A stretch of 64,000 nt of DNA from Aedes albopictus. Lineage: Eukaryota > Arthropoda > Insecta > Diptera > Culicidae. The stretch covers positions 496,804,772 through 496,868,771 of the forward strand of contig NC_085137.1 of the NCBI RefSeq assembly GCF_035046485.1, written 5' to 3'. Positions 1 through 12,200 of this stretch are shown one piece after another. The notes beneath the pieces are model-generated. The model was not told where the DNA came from. It ran no database searches and was given only the letters and a program-made list of their open reading frames with translations. How positions within the stretch are numbered: the first letter of the stretch is position 1; the number at the start of each line of letters is the position of its first letter. The position numbers and the translations under genes are program-made.

Positions 1-177
1 TTGAGTCGATATTTGAAAATAAATCACATAACGTGATTAAAAATGATCCATTTCGATTATTTCTATCAGAAATATCATGAAATGAAAATAAATAAAAGAA
101 AGTTTTGTCAAATTCAACTGTTGCAATTTACCACATAGTGATTGTCGAAAAAATTAATCATTTTTTACATTACTTAA

Positions 178-1576
178 CCCTCTAATACCCAACCCCGCCT
201 TTAGACGGGGTATAGTTTGAGCATTTTTGTAATTTTTGTTTCGTGGGAAATCAAAATTTTTATATTTTTGGCTGATATTGCAGACTGTTTTGTATATCTC
301 AAAATAGTTTTTGGTGTATTTTAAAGCGTATTTACATTTTTTTAAAACCATTGAAAAATTGATATTTTAGTCACCTTTTATTTATTTATTTATTTATTTA
401 TTTCGTCAACCGACGTAGACTAGTACATTTACATATACATATTTTTTGTTTCTTAATGCTATAGTTTAGTCTAAGAAATACATAAAAAATATTAAAAAAT
501 TAAATTAGGATAGGTAGTGTATTTATAATGTTTTTAGGTGTTGGGACTTCGAAGACCGTAAAAGTATTTTCTAAGGTTATGCCGAGACATTGTACAGTCA
601 ATGGTTTCGCAGTGTTGATTATAAATGTCCATCATTCGATTAAGAGGCCCAAATTTGGCGTAGTTTGTTCTACGGTGGTTTGTTACCCAGGTAACCAATA
701 AGCAGTTAAAATTGCATTTATTTAGCACTATATGCGCCTTTACTGCAGGTCATTAAATGCTAATATGCCGTATATGCGCCATAAGTGCTAATTAAATGCA
801 GGTTTTGGCCCAATATACGGCTGATTTAATGCTTATCTTTCCTATCCCCAAAAAATCGAACATAAACAAAAATATTTTCCCCTGCGCATTTCAGTCGCTT
901 CATATTCTTCCCTTTCTATTTTTACTCACACTCTCCTCTGCGACTTTGGGGCTGTTGTTTATTTTTGCAATTGTTTTTTGCTGTTCCCGCTGAAATTGGG
1001 ATTCGATCTCACAATCCTCTGGCTGATGATGATGCTGAACCGCGCTACAGGATGAGCTATAAACGATCAGATAATGTGCGTTGATTTTTTGATCTATTAA
1101 AGGCTTGAGTACCATTGCAATTTCACGCCGCTCTTTCAATGTTTGTATGTCGATAAGCTTGCAGAAGTCATTGTTTATTTTGTATTGAATCGCTACAATA
1201 AACATATTTAAAATTTTTCCCAAATCATTCTATCCTAGTTTAATAGTTTTAGGGAATCGAATACACTCTAAAATTATTTTTCTTAAAATTACACGGAAAA
1301 TAAATTTTTCCATGAAAAAAAATAAAAATAAAAATATTTCAACCATAATCATGAAATCTCAAAATGTTTTCATCTAAAAAAATCCGTACCCCAAATAGGC
1401 TTCCAGGAAAAATATAAAAGTGTGGGGATGTTCAAAAATAAAAATTAGAAAAATCAAAAATTGAAATTCACGAAATCGAGAATTAAAAAGAATCATCTTC
1501 CAAAACATGTTTAAATCGATTTTAGATGACGAAAAATGATATTTAGATCAAAATCAAAAATTTGGGTATTAGAGGG
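178..1576. mobile_element. piggyBac-like nonautonomous element, copy 1
   Basis: Terminal inverted repeats begin CCCTCTAATACCC and end with its reverse complement. TTAA lies directly outside both ends (174-177 and 1577-1580). TTAA targets and CCC...GGG termini are typical of piggyBac-type transposons. No transposase is present. A second copy at 40145-40764 matches both ends but lacks the central 0.8 kb, which is therefore a later insertion (379-1165). Confidence 0.8.
379..1165 (-). mobile_element. Retroposon with tRNA-like head nested in piggyBac-like MITE
   Basis: This block is missing from the sister element at 40145-40764, which defines its limits. Read on the minus strand it carries a tRNA-like stretch at about 1005-1075, with an A-box-like TAGCTCATCC...GTAGCGCGG and a B-box-like GATCGAATCCC. 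It ends at its 3' side in a run of five TTTA units (380-402 on the plus strand). This is the structure of a tRNA-related SINE or a SINE-headed composite. A 107-codon frame on the minus strand crosses the tRNA-like part and is probably incidental. No clear target duplication was found. Confidence 0.55.
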
Positions 1577-1810
1577 TTAATTGATAAGTTTATCAAACTT
1601 TTATCATTTAGCTAAGATTACTATTATGTACCCTAACTGTAAACAAGATCATCAGACTTATCGCACTTACCATTGGAGAGAGGTAAAGCACGATTTTCAT
1701 ACATATTTTTATGGCTTAAAATGAGCAAATTGTTTTAACAGTGTAGCTAAACAATCAACAAAGAAACTAAACTGATTTTTCCAGTAAAATGATCTTTGGT
1801 AAATATACAT

Positions 1811-2524
1811 TAGCGTGGGTCATCAGAACCGTTTTCTCAGATAAAAGCTTTTTTGGTTACGTTTCGGGTCCTGAGTATCTGTGCAAAACTTGAGCACGAT
1901 CGGTTGCGTCTACACTTTGCGCATTGCAATTGAAGTTTATATAGGATTTTGTATGGGAAAACTTACTTTTTTGCATTTTTGTCATAAGTTGAAAAAGTTT
2001 GTCTGAAATTTTTTAACCGATACTGTAAAATGATAGCCTAGGATGTTCTGAAAACTTTGTTGAAGACCGCAAAGCGATCCGATGTTTGTTAAAATAGTTA
2101 TAACCAACGAACCGCATGCATGTGTTTATGTCTTAATATGTTGTAAAGGAATAATAATAGCAACAAAATCATGCTGTTTCGCCAAGCAATGCCAACGCTA
2201 TAACTTTTTCCATAAGCATCAGATCACTTCGCGGTCTTCGGCAAAGTTTTTCAGGACACCCTAGGCTATGTTTTCACTTTATCGGTTACACGGTTTTAGA
2301 AAAATTTGAGCTTGTTATGAGACAAATGCGAAAAAGTGTGTTTTCCCATGTAAAACCCCATACAAACTTCAAACGCGATGCGCAAAACGTAGACACAACC
2401 GATCGTGCCCAAATTTTGCACACTTATTTGGGTCCTGAAATAATATCAAAAAAGCTTTGATCTGATGGAATACCATTGATTTTTTTTATTTTTCCATATA
2501 AACGATGAGTGATGACCCACTCTA
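1811..2524. mobile_element. hAT-like fold-back element, copy 1
   Basis: Ends are TAGCGTGGGTCATC and GATGACCCACTCTA, and the inverted arms extend over most of the 714 bp. Flanking 8-mers are atatacat (1803-1810) and gtatacat (2525-2532), matching at 7 of 8. TIRs starting YARNG with an 8-bp duplication fit the hAT superfamily. A relative with an exact 8-bp duplication lies at 45418-46119. No transposase coding is visible. Confidence 0.65.
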
Positions 2525-2653
2525 GTATACATAGTCTCGATAAACGAAGCAGTGAAGCTTTCATTATTATAAGAAAATAGTGTACGTTTAATGTATGTTA
2601 TCGTGTTGAAACTTACACCGCTGTTGCAATTAATCCCGTTTGAAGGTTATCAT

Positions 2654-2793
2654 GATTTCTTGACTTATTTGATTGATTTGTTTGAGCAAAAGTTTGGGTA
2701 GCTATGTTGTTGTATTATTCATATCTTGCAACTTTAACAACACAGTTACCCAAACTTTTGCTCAAACAAATCAATCAAATTAGGCAAGAAATC
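2654..2793. mobile_element. Short palindromic MITE upstream of mos
   Basis: Two arms of about 50 bp, beginning GATTTCTTG and ending CAAGAAATC, are inverted copies around a short loop at about 2704-2740. It lies about 0.5 kb upstream of the mos start. Superfamily not assigned. Confidence 0.7.
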
Positions 2794-3214
2794 TTAATAC
2801 CCACGCTGTTTGCACCATTTCATTACATAAATGAAGAATTGATCATCTCACCATACAAAAATCGAGCTCATTACTTTCAATCTAGTACTTCAATGATTGC
2901 GTCCTATTGAAACAGTTTTGAATACATATATTTTTCCAATCGCTGTCCGTTTTGGGATGTTTTGCTGATTAGGTTTTGAAACCAGAAATTACAATCGCCT
3001 AGATGTAGATACCACATTCAGCCCCATGTGGTACGTATAATCGTTATTCAACCATAAAGCAAAATAGCCAACCATCGCACACATTCCCTCAATAGATTGT
3101 ATTGCATTGTATCAAGGCTTTTCTTTTGTATGAAACACAGTTTCGTGAAACCATAAACGCATAACTCAATTTCTAAATATTTTCCTACATATTCTTCACG
3201 TATTACTATAATTT

Positions 3215-3220
3215 TATAAA
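3215..3220 (+). promoter_or_regulatory. Candidate TATA box of mos
   Basis: TATAAA lies about 70 nt before the spliced mos start codon, with an AT-rich region around it and a TCAAT at 3247-3251 about 30 nt downstream that could act as an initiator. In so AT-rich a region this could be chance; no transcription start is known. Confidence 0.25.
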
Positions 3221-3284
3221 CACATCAACTAAAAAAAAAACCTCATATCAATGAATCACACGATATTAGTTTTTCGCCGCCAAC

Positions 3285-6200
3285 ATGTAAGTATCACACC
3301 AAATTAACATACCGAAATCTACAATAATCACTATTTTCTAAAGGTACCCCACCAAACTCGCCATCCCGAAGATCGAGATCAACTTCGACACCCCGAACCG
3401 GGAGCGCTTTCTTCGGGACGAGTACCCGCAGCACAACTGCTCCAGCTACACGGTGCTGGGTCGAGGTAGCTACGGTGTGGTCATCAAGGCGGCCTACAAG
3501 GGCCAACACGTGGCGGTGAAAATTGTGGAAAAACATCGCAAATACCGCTGTCGGTACGATTCGCTGCGGAACGAGGCGAACGTGCTCAATCTGAAGCACG
3601 AGAACGTGGTGCGGGTGTTGAAGATCATCTCCGGTGCACGGTACGGATTGGTCATTATGGAGCGTTTCGATGGGCATTGTTTGCAAAGTGTGCTGAACGC
3701 GGGCTACGAAGTGACGGTTTATCATCGATTGTTGTAAGTTTCTGTGGAAGATAACAAGGTTCAATGCTGGTTCATGCAGTCTAGCTTCATAGTTCCTCTG
3801 ATTCGTTTTTAGTGAAAGTTCATGAATTTGAGTATCTCAGTGATGGAATCTCTGCAAGCATTTTTTGGGGTTCCTGATTCCGTTCATCTAACGTGATGTT
3901 ACTAAGTTTGGCTGCTTTATTGTCTAGAATATATTGGCTGATTGGAAATAGGAGCATATATATAATTCCGATCATTGAACAGTTGATACAATTTTTCTGA
4001 ACATATTTCCTTTACTGTTTGATTTTGATGTTTTATATTGACAAGAAAAATATTGAAATTGTGAATTAGCATAATAATTATACCTTTTCTAATTTATTTA
4101 CTAAAGTTTCGCAATATATTCGGTGGACCATTATCGTTTTAATTCTCGTGAACGGATTTATGCGCGGTTAGGGTATTTTTAAAATAATTTAAAAATCCCA
4201 TTGGCGTAACTAGGATTTTTTCCTGGAGGGGGCCCAGAGGGGCCTGACTTGAGATGAATTTTAAGCGGGATGGGCGCCCGATATGTGAATATGCAAATCG
4301 GTATTGTAGTTTTGAGTAATCAAAATGACTGTTTTAGATTTGTTCATAGTTACGTAAACTATATGAGTACGAACAATTCCACCAAGATTTTTTTCCATAG
4401 CTTGCTTCAGAGATTCCATCATGGCTTCTTCCAGAAATTCAATCAAGAATTCATCTAGGGATTCCACTAGACATTTTTTCGGGGATTTGTCCTGGGATAT
4501 CTTTAGAGGTTCCTCCAGTAATTGTTCTAGTGCTTTTTCGAGGTTTCCTTCAGCAATTTTACCAGAGATCCCTTAAGGTATTTCTGCAGGTATTCAGAGA
4601 TTTCTACAGGGATTTCTCCATATATGCCTTCCAGAATTCCACTAGAGATTGCTCCAATAATTTGGAATGATTCGAAGTATTTCTGCAGGAATATATTCCT
4701 GTAATCATTTCAAAAAAATTTACTTAGAGATTATTAAAAAATACTCCAAGAATTGCTTGAAAAATTTGTACGAAAAAAAACCTTTAGGGGTCCTAGTATT
4801 TTTACAACAATTACTGCAGACATTGATTTCTTCAATTTTCTTTTATTCAGGAATATTCCTACAAAAAATCTTCCAGGTATTCGCTAAGCAAGCTCTCCTG
4901 AGATTCCATAAAGAGTTCCTCATGGGATTGCTTCCGGGATTCCTCATCGGGTTTCTTCAGAAATTACTTCGAGAGTTCCTTCAGGGATTCACCGGAAATT
5001 TCTTCTGTTATTCTTTCTAAAACGAATTCCGGTATTATTTTAAAAATTCCCGCAAGAACTCTTGTTGGGATTCCTTCAGAAACTCCCCCAGGAATTAATC
5101 CAGGATTTAAGGATTTCCTCAGGAATTTCAGCGGTTTCTTCAGTATTTCCCTTGAGAATTCTTCAGAAACTCCTCCTGGAATTCCCTCAGAAATCAAACA
5201 TTGTTTTTCATCAGGAATAAATCTTAAGATTCCTCCAGGAACTCCTCAAGGAATTCCTTCGGAAATTCCTCCCAGATTTTTTTCAAGAATTATTCCAGGT
5301 ATTCCTCCTCTAGGAATTTCTCTGGGAATTTCTTCAAAAATTTCTCCATGGATTCCTTCCAGAACTCCTCTAGAGATTCTTCCAGGAATTCATTGAAGGA
5401 TTCCTCAAAGAAATAATTAAGGGATTCCTCCTGGAATTCTTCCATGAATAGTTTCATGGAATTTCCCCAAGATTTCTTATAGAGATTTGTCCAGGAATTC
5501 CTGCTGGGATTCCGCTTGGAACTTGTCCGGAAGTTCCTCCAGGATTTCCTCCTGAGGTTCCTCCAAGGATTCCTCCGGGGTTCTTTTTCAAGAATTTCTC
5601 TAAGATTTTTTTCCAGGGATTCCTTAAGAGGTTTTTTCAGAAATACCCCAAGAATTCCTTCAGAAATTACTACCGCAATTTCTCCAGGGGCTCCTTAAGA
5701 AACTCCCCCAGAAATTCCTCCAGGAGTTTTCACATTTTTATTTTAATTTTGCAGCAGTAGGTGGGGCAAAAAGAGCGCAAGTCCATCCAATGCCGAAGAT
5801 CAAGGAGGGGTAATGGCCGTAATAGTCCGTGTGGACCACATGAACACCATCGGAAGGGAAAATAAATTTCTCCCGGAGTTTTTACAGGAATTATTCCAAG
5901 AATTCCTCCAGAGGTTCCTGCATGAATTCCTCCTGAGATTCCTCTATGAATTCTTTCAAGGATTTCTTCAGGAATCCTCCCGGAAATCCTCCAATGATTC
6001 CTTCAGAAATTCCAGAAATTATCACAGGTATTCCTCCAGGAATTTCTCCAAGATTTATCCCAGATATTTCTTCAGAAATTCCTAAAGGAATTTCCTCAGA
6101 AATTGATCCAGGAATCCCTCCAGGAATTTCTTTGGAAAGTCCTACAGCATTCCTCCGGGAGTTCCTGCAGGAAATCCTTCAGAGATTGCTGCAGGTATTC

Positions 6201-9200
6201 TTTCAGGAGATTCTTCAGGAAATTCTATAGGATTTTTTTCCAAGGGATGCCTCCGGAAGTTCTTGCAGGTTTCCTCCAGGAATTAAGCCATGAATTTGAA
6301 CTCCAGGGATTCCTCTAGAAGTCCGTCCAGAAGTTATTTCACGGATTCCTCCAGAAATTCCTTCAGGGATTCCTCTAAGGATTCTTCCGTGAGATTCCTC
6401 CAGTAATTCTTCCAGATATTCTTTCAAGAATTCCTCCAAGAATTCCTCCTGGAATTCCTCCAGAATTTCCTCTTGGAATTCTTTTAGAAATTTATCTTGG
6501 AATTTCATCAGAAATTTTTCTAATGCTCCAGGCATTACTCCAGGGATGTCTCCCTCAGAAATTTCTCCATTAACTTCTTCAGGGATTCCACCAGGAATTT
6601 GTCCAGAACATTCTCCAGGATTTCCTCCAGAAATACATCTAGGAATTGCTGAGAAAATTTGCTTATGATTTCACAAAAACAATGTGTCTACGATGCTTGA
6701 TTCTTGAGTAATGATTTTTCAAAGTAGGTATTGTCTGTGAAAAATGTTTGTTTTCCACTGGAGTTTTCCGGAAAATTAGGCGACCCTGATTTTTTTCAAT
6801 TTAGTTTTTGTTCCTATATATATGATCCCTATCCATGAAAAAAATTTCATCAACCTTCGTACCAATTTGTACGATAATAAAAAAAAACCAAATGTTCCAG
6901 GCATTAGGTAGCCCTCGAACTTTTCCAGGGATTCCGCATGGAATTTGTCCAGAAGGTTCTCCAGGATTTCCTCCTGAAATACATCTAGGAATTCATCCTG
7001 TAATTTCTTGAATAATTCCTTCAGGGATTCTTCCAGGAATGCGTCCAGAAATTCCAGGGATTTCTGATGCGGATTCTTCAGGTTTTTTTTTCCTGAAATT
7101 CCTCGCATAATTGCTCTTTGGAATCCTCCAAGTATACTTTCAGAAATTTCTCCAGGGATTCCTGCAGGTATTGCTCCGAGAATTCCTGTAATGTTTTCTT
7201 CCGAAATTTCTCTCGGGATTTTTTCAAAAAAATATTCAGCGATTAGTTTAAAAATTTCAGTGATCCGTTCATAATCTTTTTCAGGGATTCACCCCAGGAT
7301 TGTTTTTAGAATTACTTGTAGATTTATTGAATACTTTGAAGGATTTCTAGAGGAATTTCTTTTGCAATTTGTATTGGAGTTCTTTTAGATAATTTTAGAG
7401 GGACACAGAACAGAAGCCAAGAAATTCTCCAAGAAGTCATCCAGGAATTCTTTCACAATTATCTCCGAGAAATCTTTAAGAAGTCCAATCATGAATACCT
7501 TTTAGATATCCCATTGCAGCACCAGCTTTTAAATATATTAAAACTTCCTCAATGACCATTTTGATTTCTGCATTGTTTGATAGACGCACGAATACCCCTG
7601 GCCCACGAAATAAAAGAAATTAATAGTGACCGACTAGAAATCACCTCCAGCATGGTTTTAATGAATACACTCACGTTTACGCTTCAGCTACATGGATCAT
7701 TTTTTATTATGTGACATCTATTCTCACTAGGCATTCAAAAACTTTTGCTGGAATTCCATTGCAAATTTAACCATATTTTTTTCCCACATGATACTTGAAT
7801 TCCACAAAGAAGCACTTAACCATATTTTGCAGTAGTGCTGCTAGATAATTTAAAGATTCTTAAAGATACCCATCAAGGAATTCCTGGAAATTATCATTTA
7901 GATTTAATTTCTCAGCGATTTAAAAAAGAAGATGTTCAAAGCATTTCTATTTATATAATTCTGATTACAGTGACCCCACACCGATGAATCACCTTAATTT
8001 TGTACACTATTTATGAATCACCGTGTTGATCAAATGAGTGATCCATAAACTGTGGTCATTTTTGCCGATTCATAAATTGTGGGGTCACTGTATCATATTT
8101 CCAAACAAAAGAAACTAATTACATAGACCATTTTAAACAATGATCTTGTAAAGAGTGACAAGTTGAGAATAGTCTCCAATAACTGTCAATTTAAACATAC
8201 ACTCCCGTTCAAAAGTTTGGGGTCACCCCCTAAAAACATGTCATTTTTTTAGGCCCAAATCTCCGCCAATTTGCGTCCGATTTCGAAACCCTAGGTTTCA
8301 TTCAAAAGATAATAAGTCAAAGAAACTTTAAACATGATTTAAAAGAAACTTTTTACAAAAATTTTGAATGTAAACTTATCCCAAAGTTGCCAAATTTTCT
8401 AAAAAATGAATATAAACTTACGGCAGTGTCGCTGGAAGTTGGGTCGACCAAATTTTAAGATGAGAGCGGTAATATGACCCATTTTCTATTAGCTTTCAAC
8501 TGCTTTTTACAGAACTTAGCTAAAAAATCTAGAAAAAAAGTTATTAAGTAAATTAATCCTTGATGTCATCGACCAAAAGTTTGGGGTCACCCCTCTAAAT
8601 GATGTATCGGTCAAAAGTTTGGGGTCACTTTCGTAAAACATGGAAAAGTGATTTGGTGATATCTTCGTCATCTACAGTTCAATTTTAATTATTTTTGGCT
8701 CATTTCAAAGATAATTAACTAAATTTACGTTTGATGTCTTCAACTTAACGTATTTAACGATTTTTGTATACAAAAATGTTATGTAAAGTTAGCACATTTT
8801 ACCACGCTTCAAAAAATGAGGCAACTTTACGTTAAGTTTTAGTATGTAAATTTCAACAAATATGTGTGGTTCAATGTCTATGCAGTAAGTATCATTCATT
8901 TTGTTTCAAATAAGCCAAGAAGAATTAAAATTTAATGAAAGATGACAAAGATATCAACAAATCACTTTTCTATGTTTTACGATAGTGACCCCAAACTTTT
9001 GGCCTATACAGCATTTTGAGGGGTGACCCCAAATTTTTGGTCGATGACATCAAGGATTAATTTACTTAATAACTTTTTTTCTAGATTTTTTAGCTAAGTT
9101 CTGTAAAAAGCAGTTGAAAGCTAATAGAAAATGGGTCATATTACCGCTCTCATCTTAAAATTTGGTCGACCCAACTTCCAGCGACACTGCCGTAAGTTTA

Positions 9201-12200
9201 TATTAATTTTTTAGAAAATTTGGCAACTTTGGGTTAAGTTTACATACAAAATTTTTTGAAAAAGTTTCTTTTAAATCATGTTTAAAGTTTCTTTGACTTA
9301 TTATCTTTTAAATGAAACCTAGGGTTTTGAAATCAGACGCAAATTGGTGGAGATATGGGCCTAAAAAAATGACATGTTTTTGAGGGGGTGACCCCAAACT
9401 TTTGAACGGGAGTGTATATTATGCCAAATAAATGTCTATTATAGATCTATGTTTGTCACCACGACAGTGCACAATGGTCCACGAACCAGATTTATGAGGA
9501 AAGATGCATGCAGCGCCTTCAAATGATTTTTTAGACAAATATGGTCTTCTACAAAGTTGTTCCTAAAAATAAGGCCCTTTTTTCAATATACATGAAAATT
9601 AGGGTGGTCCATATTTTCAAAGAAACTGGTAATCAAACTTTATTATTTGCAAGAATAACTGTATACATTCTTCGGGAAAGTTGTAGATCTATCAATTTTG
9701 AGCAAGTTTGCTGAAGACACTTTTTATGTAGCTTTAAAATTGACCGATCTAGAGGTATTTTTCTGAATAAGCTTAGGGTGGTTCAAGAAAAACCGGTTTT
9801 CTGGCGTTAACATTTTCAGTTTCGATTTTTCATCAAAGTCGCCCAACAAACACTTGTAGAGCATTTGAAGACGCGTCGTTTCGTGCGCTGAGATGATCGT
9901 TATCTCTTTTGGTTCAAAAGTTATAGGCATTTTTCGTAAAAAATCATAGTTTTTTAAAAAGGTGTTAAGACTGGTTGGGGCAAACATAAAAAATATCTTT
10001 TGCCCGCATTCAAAAGAAGAAATGTTGTTATAAAACATATCAAAAAATTAGAGGGGTGTTATTTTTGTAACTCAAGTGAAAAATACTTGAAAAGTGCCTA
10101 TTTTTTCTAGAAAATCATCAATATCTTTTGAACGGAATGACGTAGCAACATTTTCAGCGCACGAAAATGTGCGTTTTTTAAAGCTCTAAAACTGGTTCTT
10201 AGACAACTTTGATGAGAAATTTGAAACAAAAAAGATAAAGGGTTTAAGCTGTTTTGACCAAATTTGGAGCATTTTCCCATAGTTTTCATAGGGTGACGCT
10301 AGAACAAATCGTTTTATTGCTTTATCTTTTTTATTTCAAATTTCTCGTTAAAGTCGCCTAAGAACCACTTTTAGAGCTTCCAAAAACGCGCATTTTCGTG
10401 CGCTGAAAATGTTGCTACGTCATTCCGTTCAAAAGATATTGATGATTTTCTAGAAAAAATAGACACTTTTCAAGTATTTTTCACTTGAGTTACAAAAATA
10501 ACACCCCTCTAATTTTTTGATATGTTTTATAACAACATTTCTTCTTTTGAATGCGGGCAAAAGATATTTTTTATGTTTGCCCCAACCCGTCTTAACACCT
10601 TTTTAAAAAACTATGATTTTTTACGAAAAATGCCTATAACTTTTGAACCAAAAGAGATAACGATCATCTCAGCGCACGAAACGACGCGTCTTCAAATGCT
10701 CTACAAGTGTTTGTTGGGCGACTTTGATGAAAAATCGAAACTGAAAAAGTTAACGCCAGAAAACCGGTTTTTCTTGAACCACCCTAAGCTTATTCAGAAA
10801 AATAGCTCTAGATCGGTCAATTTTAAAGCTACATAAAAAGTGTCTTCAGCAAACTTGCTCAAAATTGATAGATCTACAACTTTCCCGAAGAATGTATACA
10901 GTTATTCTTGCAAATAAAAAAGTTTGGTTACCAATTTCTTTGAAAATATGGACCACCCTAATTTTCATGTATATTGAAAAAATGGCCTTATTTTTAGGAA
11001 CAACTTTGTAGAAGACCATATTTGTCTAAAATATCATTTGAAGGCGCTGCATGCATCTTTCCTCGTAAATTTGATTCGTGGACCACTGTGCAGTGGTTTT
11101 CAGATTTTTCCTAATTTCCATATATAAAGTCATGAAAAATTTCTGGGGGGGGGGGCTGGCGGATTCTGCCCCCCCTAGTTACGCCAATGTCGATTCCAAT
11201 AAAATAAAATGAGCCATTTTACGAGACGTTTCGGATCAGCTGATCGCTCATTTCATGAAAGAAAATTTGACAGGAGGTTGCGCCCAGGCCCGTGAGTGTT
11301 AATATCAATATCAACACTTGTCGCCGCCAGTAGCTACTTTGGTCTCCGGTTACTGTTCATTTTTGGCACTAGGCCCACTAGGACGTTTTTCGGCCGGAGC
11401 CCACTTCAATCTTCACGTGTAATTGTCTGTGGCCTCTTCACTGGCCGCACTTTTCACTGCAGTCAGATTTCGACTGACTGGAAGTTCAATAATCCTGGAT
11501 GTTTCTGGCGAAAACTATCTTGTACTACTTAGATCACCGGTTAGGGGATCGATTTTCGTACGACGTTTGCAGAACACCCTCCAGAGGTCCTCTCTGGAGC
11601 CACCAAAAATGTCGCCGCCAGTAGCTACTTTGTTCTCCGGTTAGGGAGACCGTTTTCACTACTGATTGTGAAGTTTCTTCAAGCTACTTTTTTCTCCGGT
11701 TAGGGAGAGAAGTTTTCACTTGGTGAGAAACTGTTTCAAAAATAACCTTATCCGGTTTCGGATTAGTGAGAACACTTTGGAATGATCTTTGAACTTCGAC
11801 TTTATTTACAATTCTTACAGTGTGTATCTTAATTCTACGTGTTGCATTATTGATGTTTAGTAGTTAGGTTTACAAGATGTCAAAAACGGAATTTTCATAT
11901 CCCTTTCAGGACCTGGGATTTACAAAATATGTCATAAATCTAATAGAAAAATGGGCTTGGACTTGTTTGTCGCTGAATAGGTTGATATTTTATTTATTTC
12001 CTCTTATGTGCTATGTCCCTCTCGAATCTGGGATTATCGATATTTTTTTATCTGTTTTCGTGTTTTCTAACTTCAGAACCGAGGAGGCTTATTAGTTAAG
12101 GCGTGGTTTTAAGTATAGAGTTGTGAAACATTTGTACGATTTTTAATCTAGTTCCTATCTAGCACACGGGGTGAAAAGAGATGAAATCTTAAGCTATCTG

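Larger units (their letters stand above)
4199..11189. mobile_element. Large composite TIR element filling mos intron 2
   Basis: The left end CATTGGCGTAACTAGG and right end CCTAGTTACGCCAATG are exact inverted copies of 16 bp about 7 kb apart, each followed internally by C/G-rich runs (GGGGGCCC; CCCCCC). The inside contains a 12-bp-period array, a TA-flanked MITE (7968-8090), a palindromic element (8200-9414) and a fold-back element (9470-11090). The flanking 8-mers aaaaatcc and tcgattcc match only partly, so the target duplication is unclear. No transposase seen. Confidence 0.6.

Noticed and set aside
3294..3764. 156-codon minus-strand frame over mos exon 2
   Set aside because: Antisense shadow of a GC-rich kinase exon; no domain and no splice context.
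5946..6535. Pro/Ile/Gly- and Leu/Glu-rich frames
   Set aside because: Products of the 12-bp repeat, open on both strands by periodicity.
11215..11250. Third hammerhead-like GAAACGTC on the minus strand
   Set aside because: No CUGANGA core or stem II at suitable distance.
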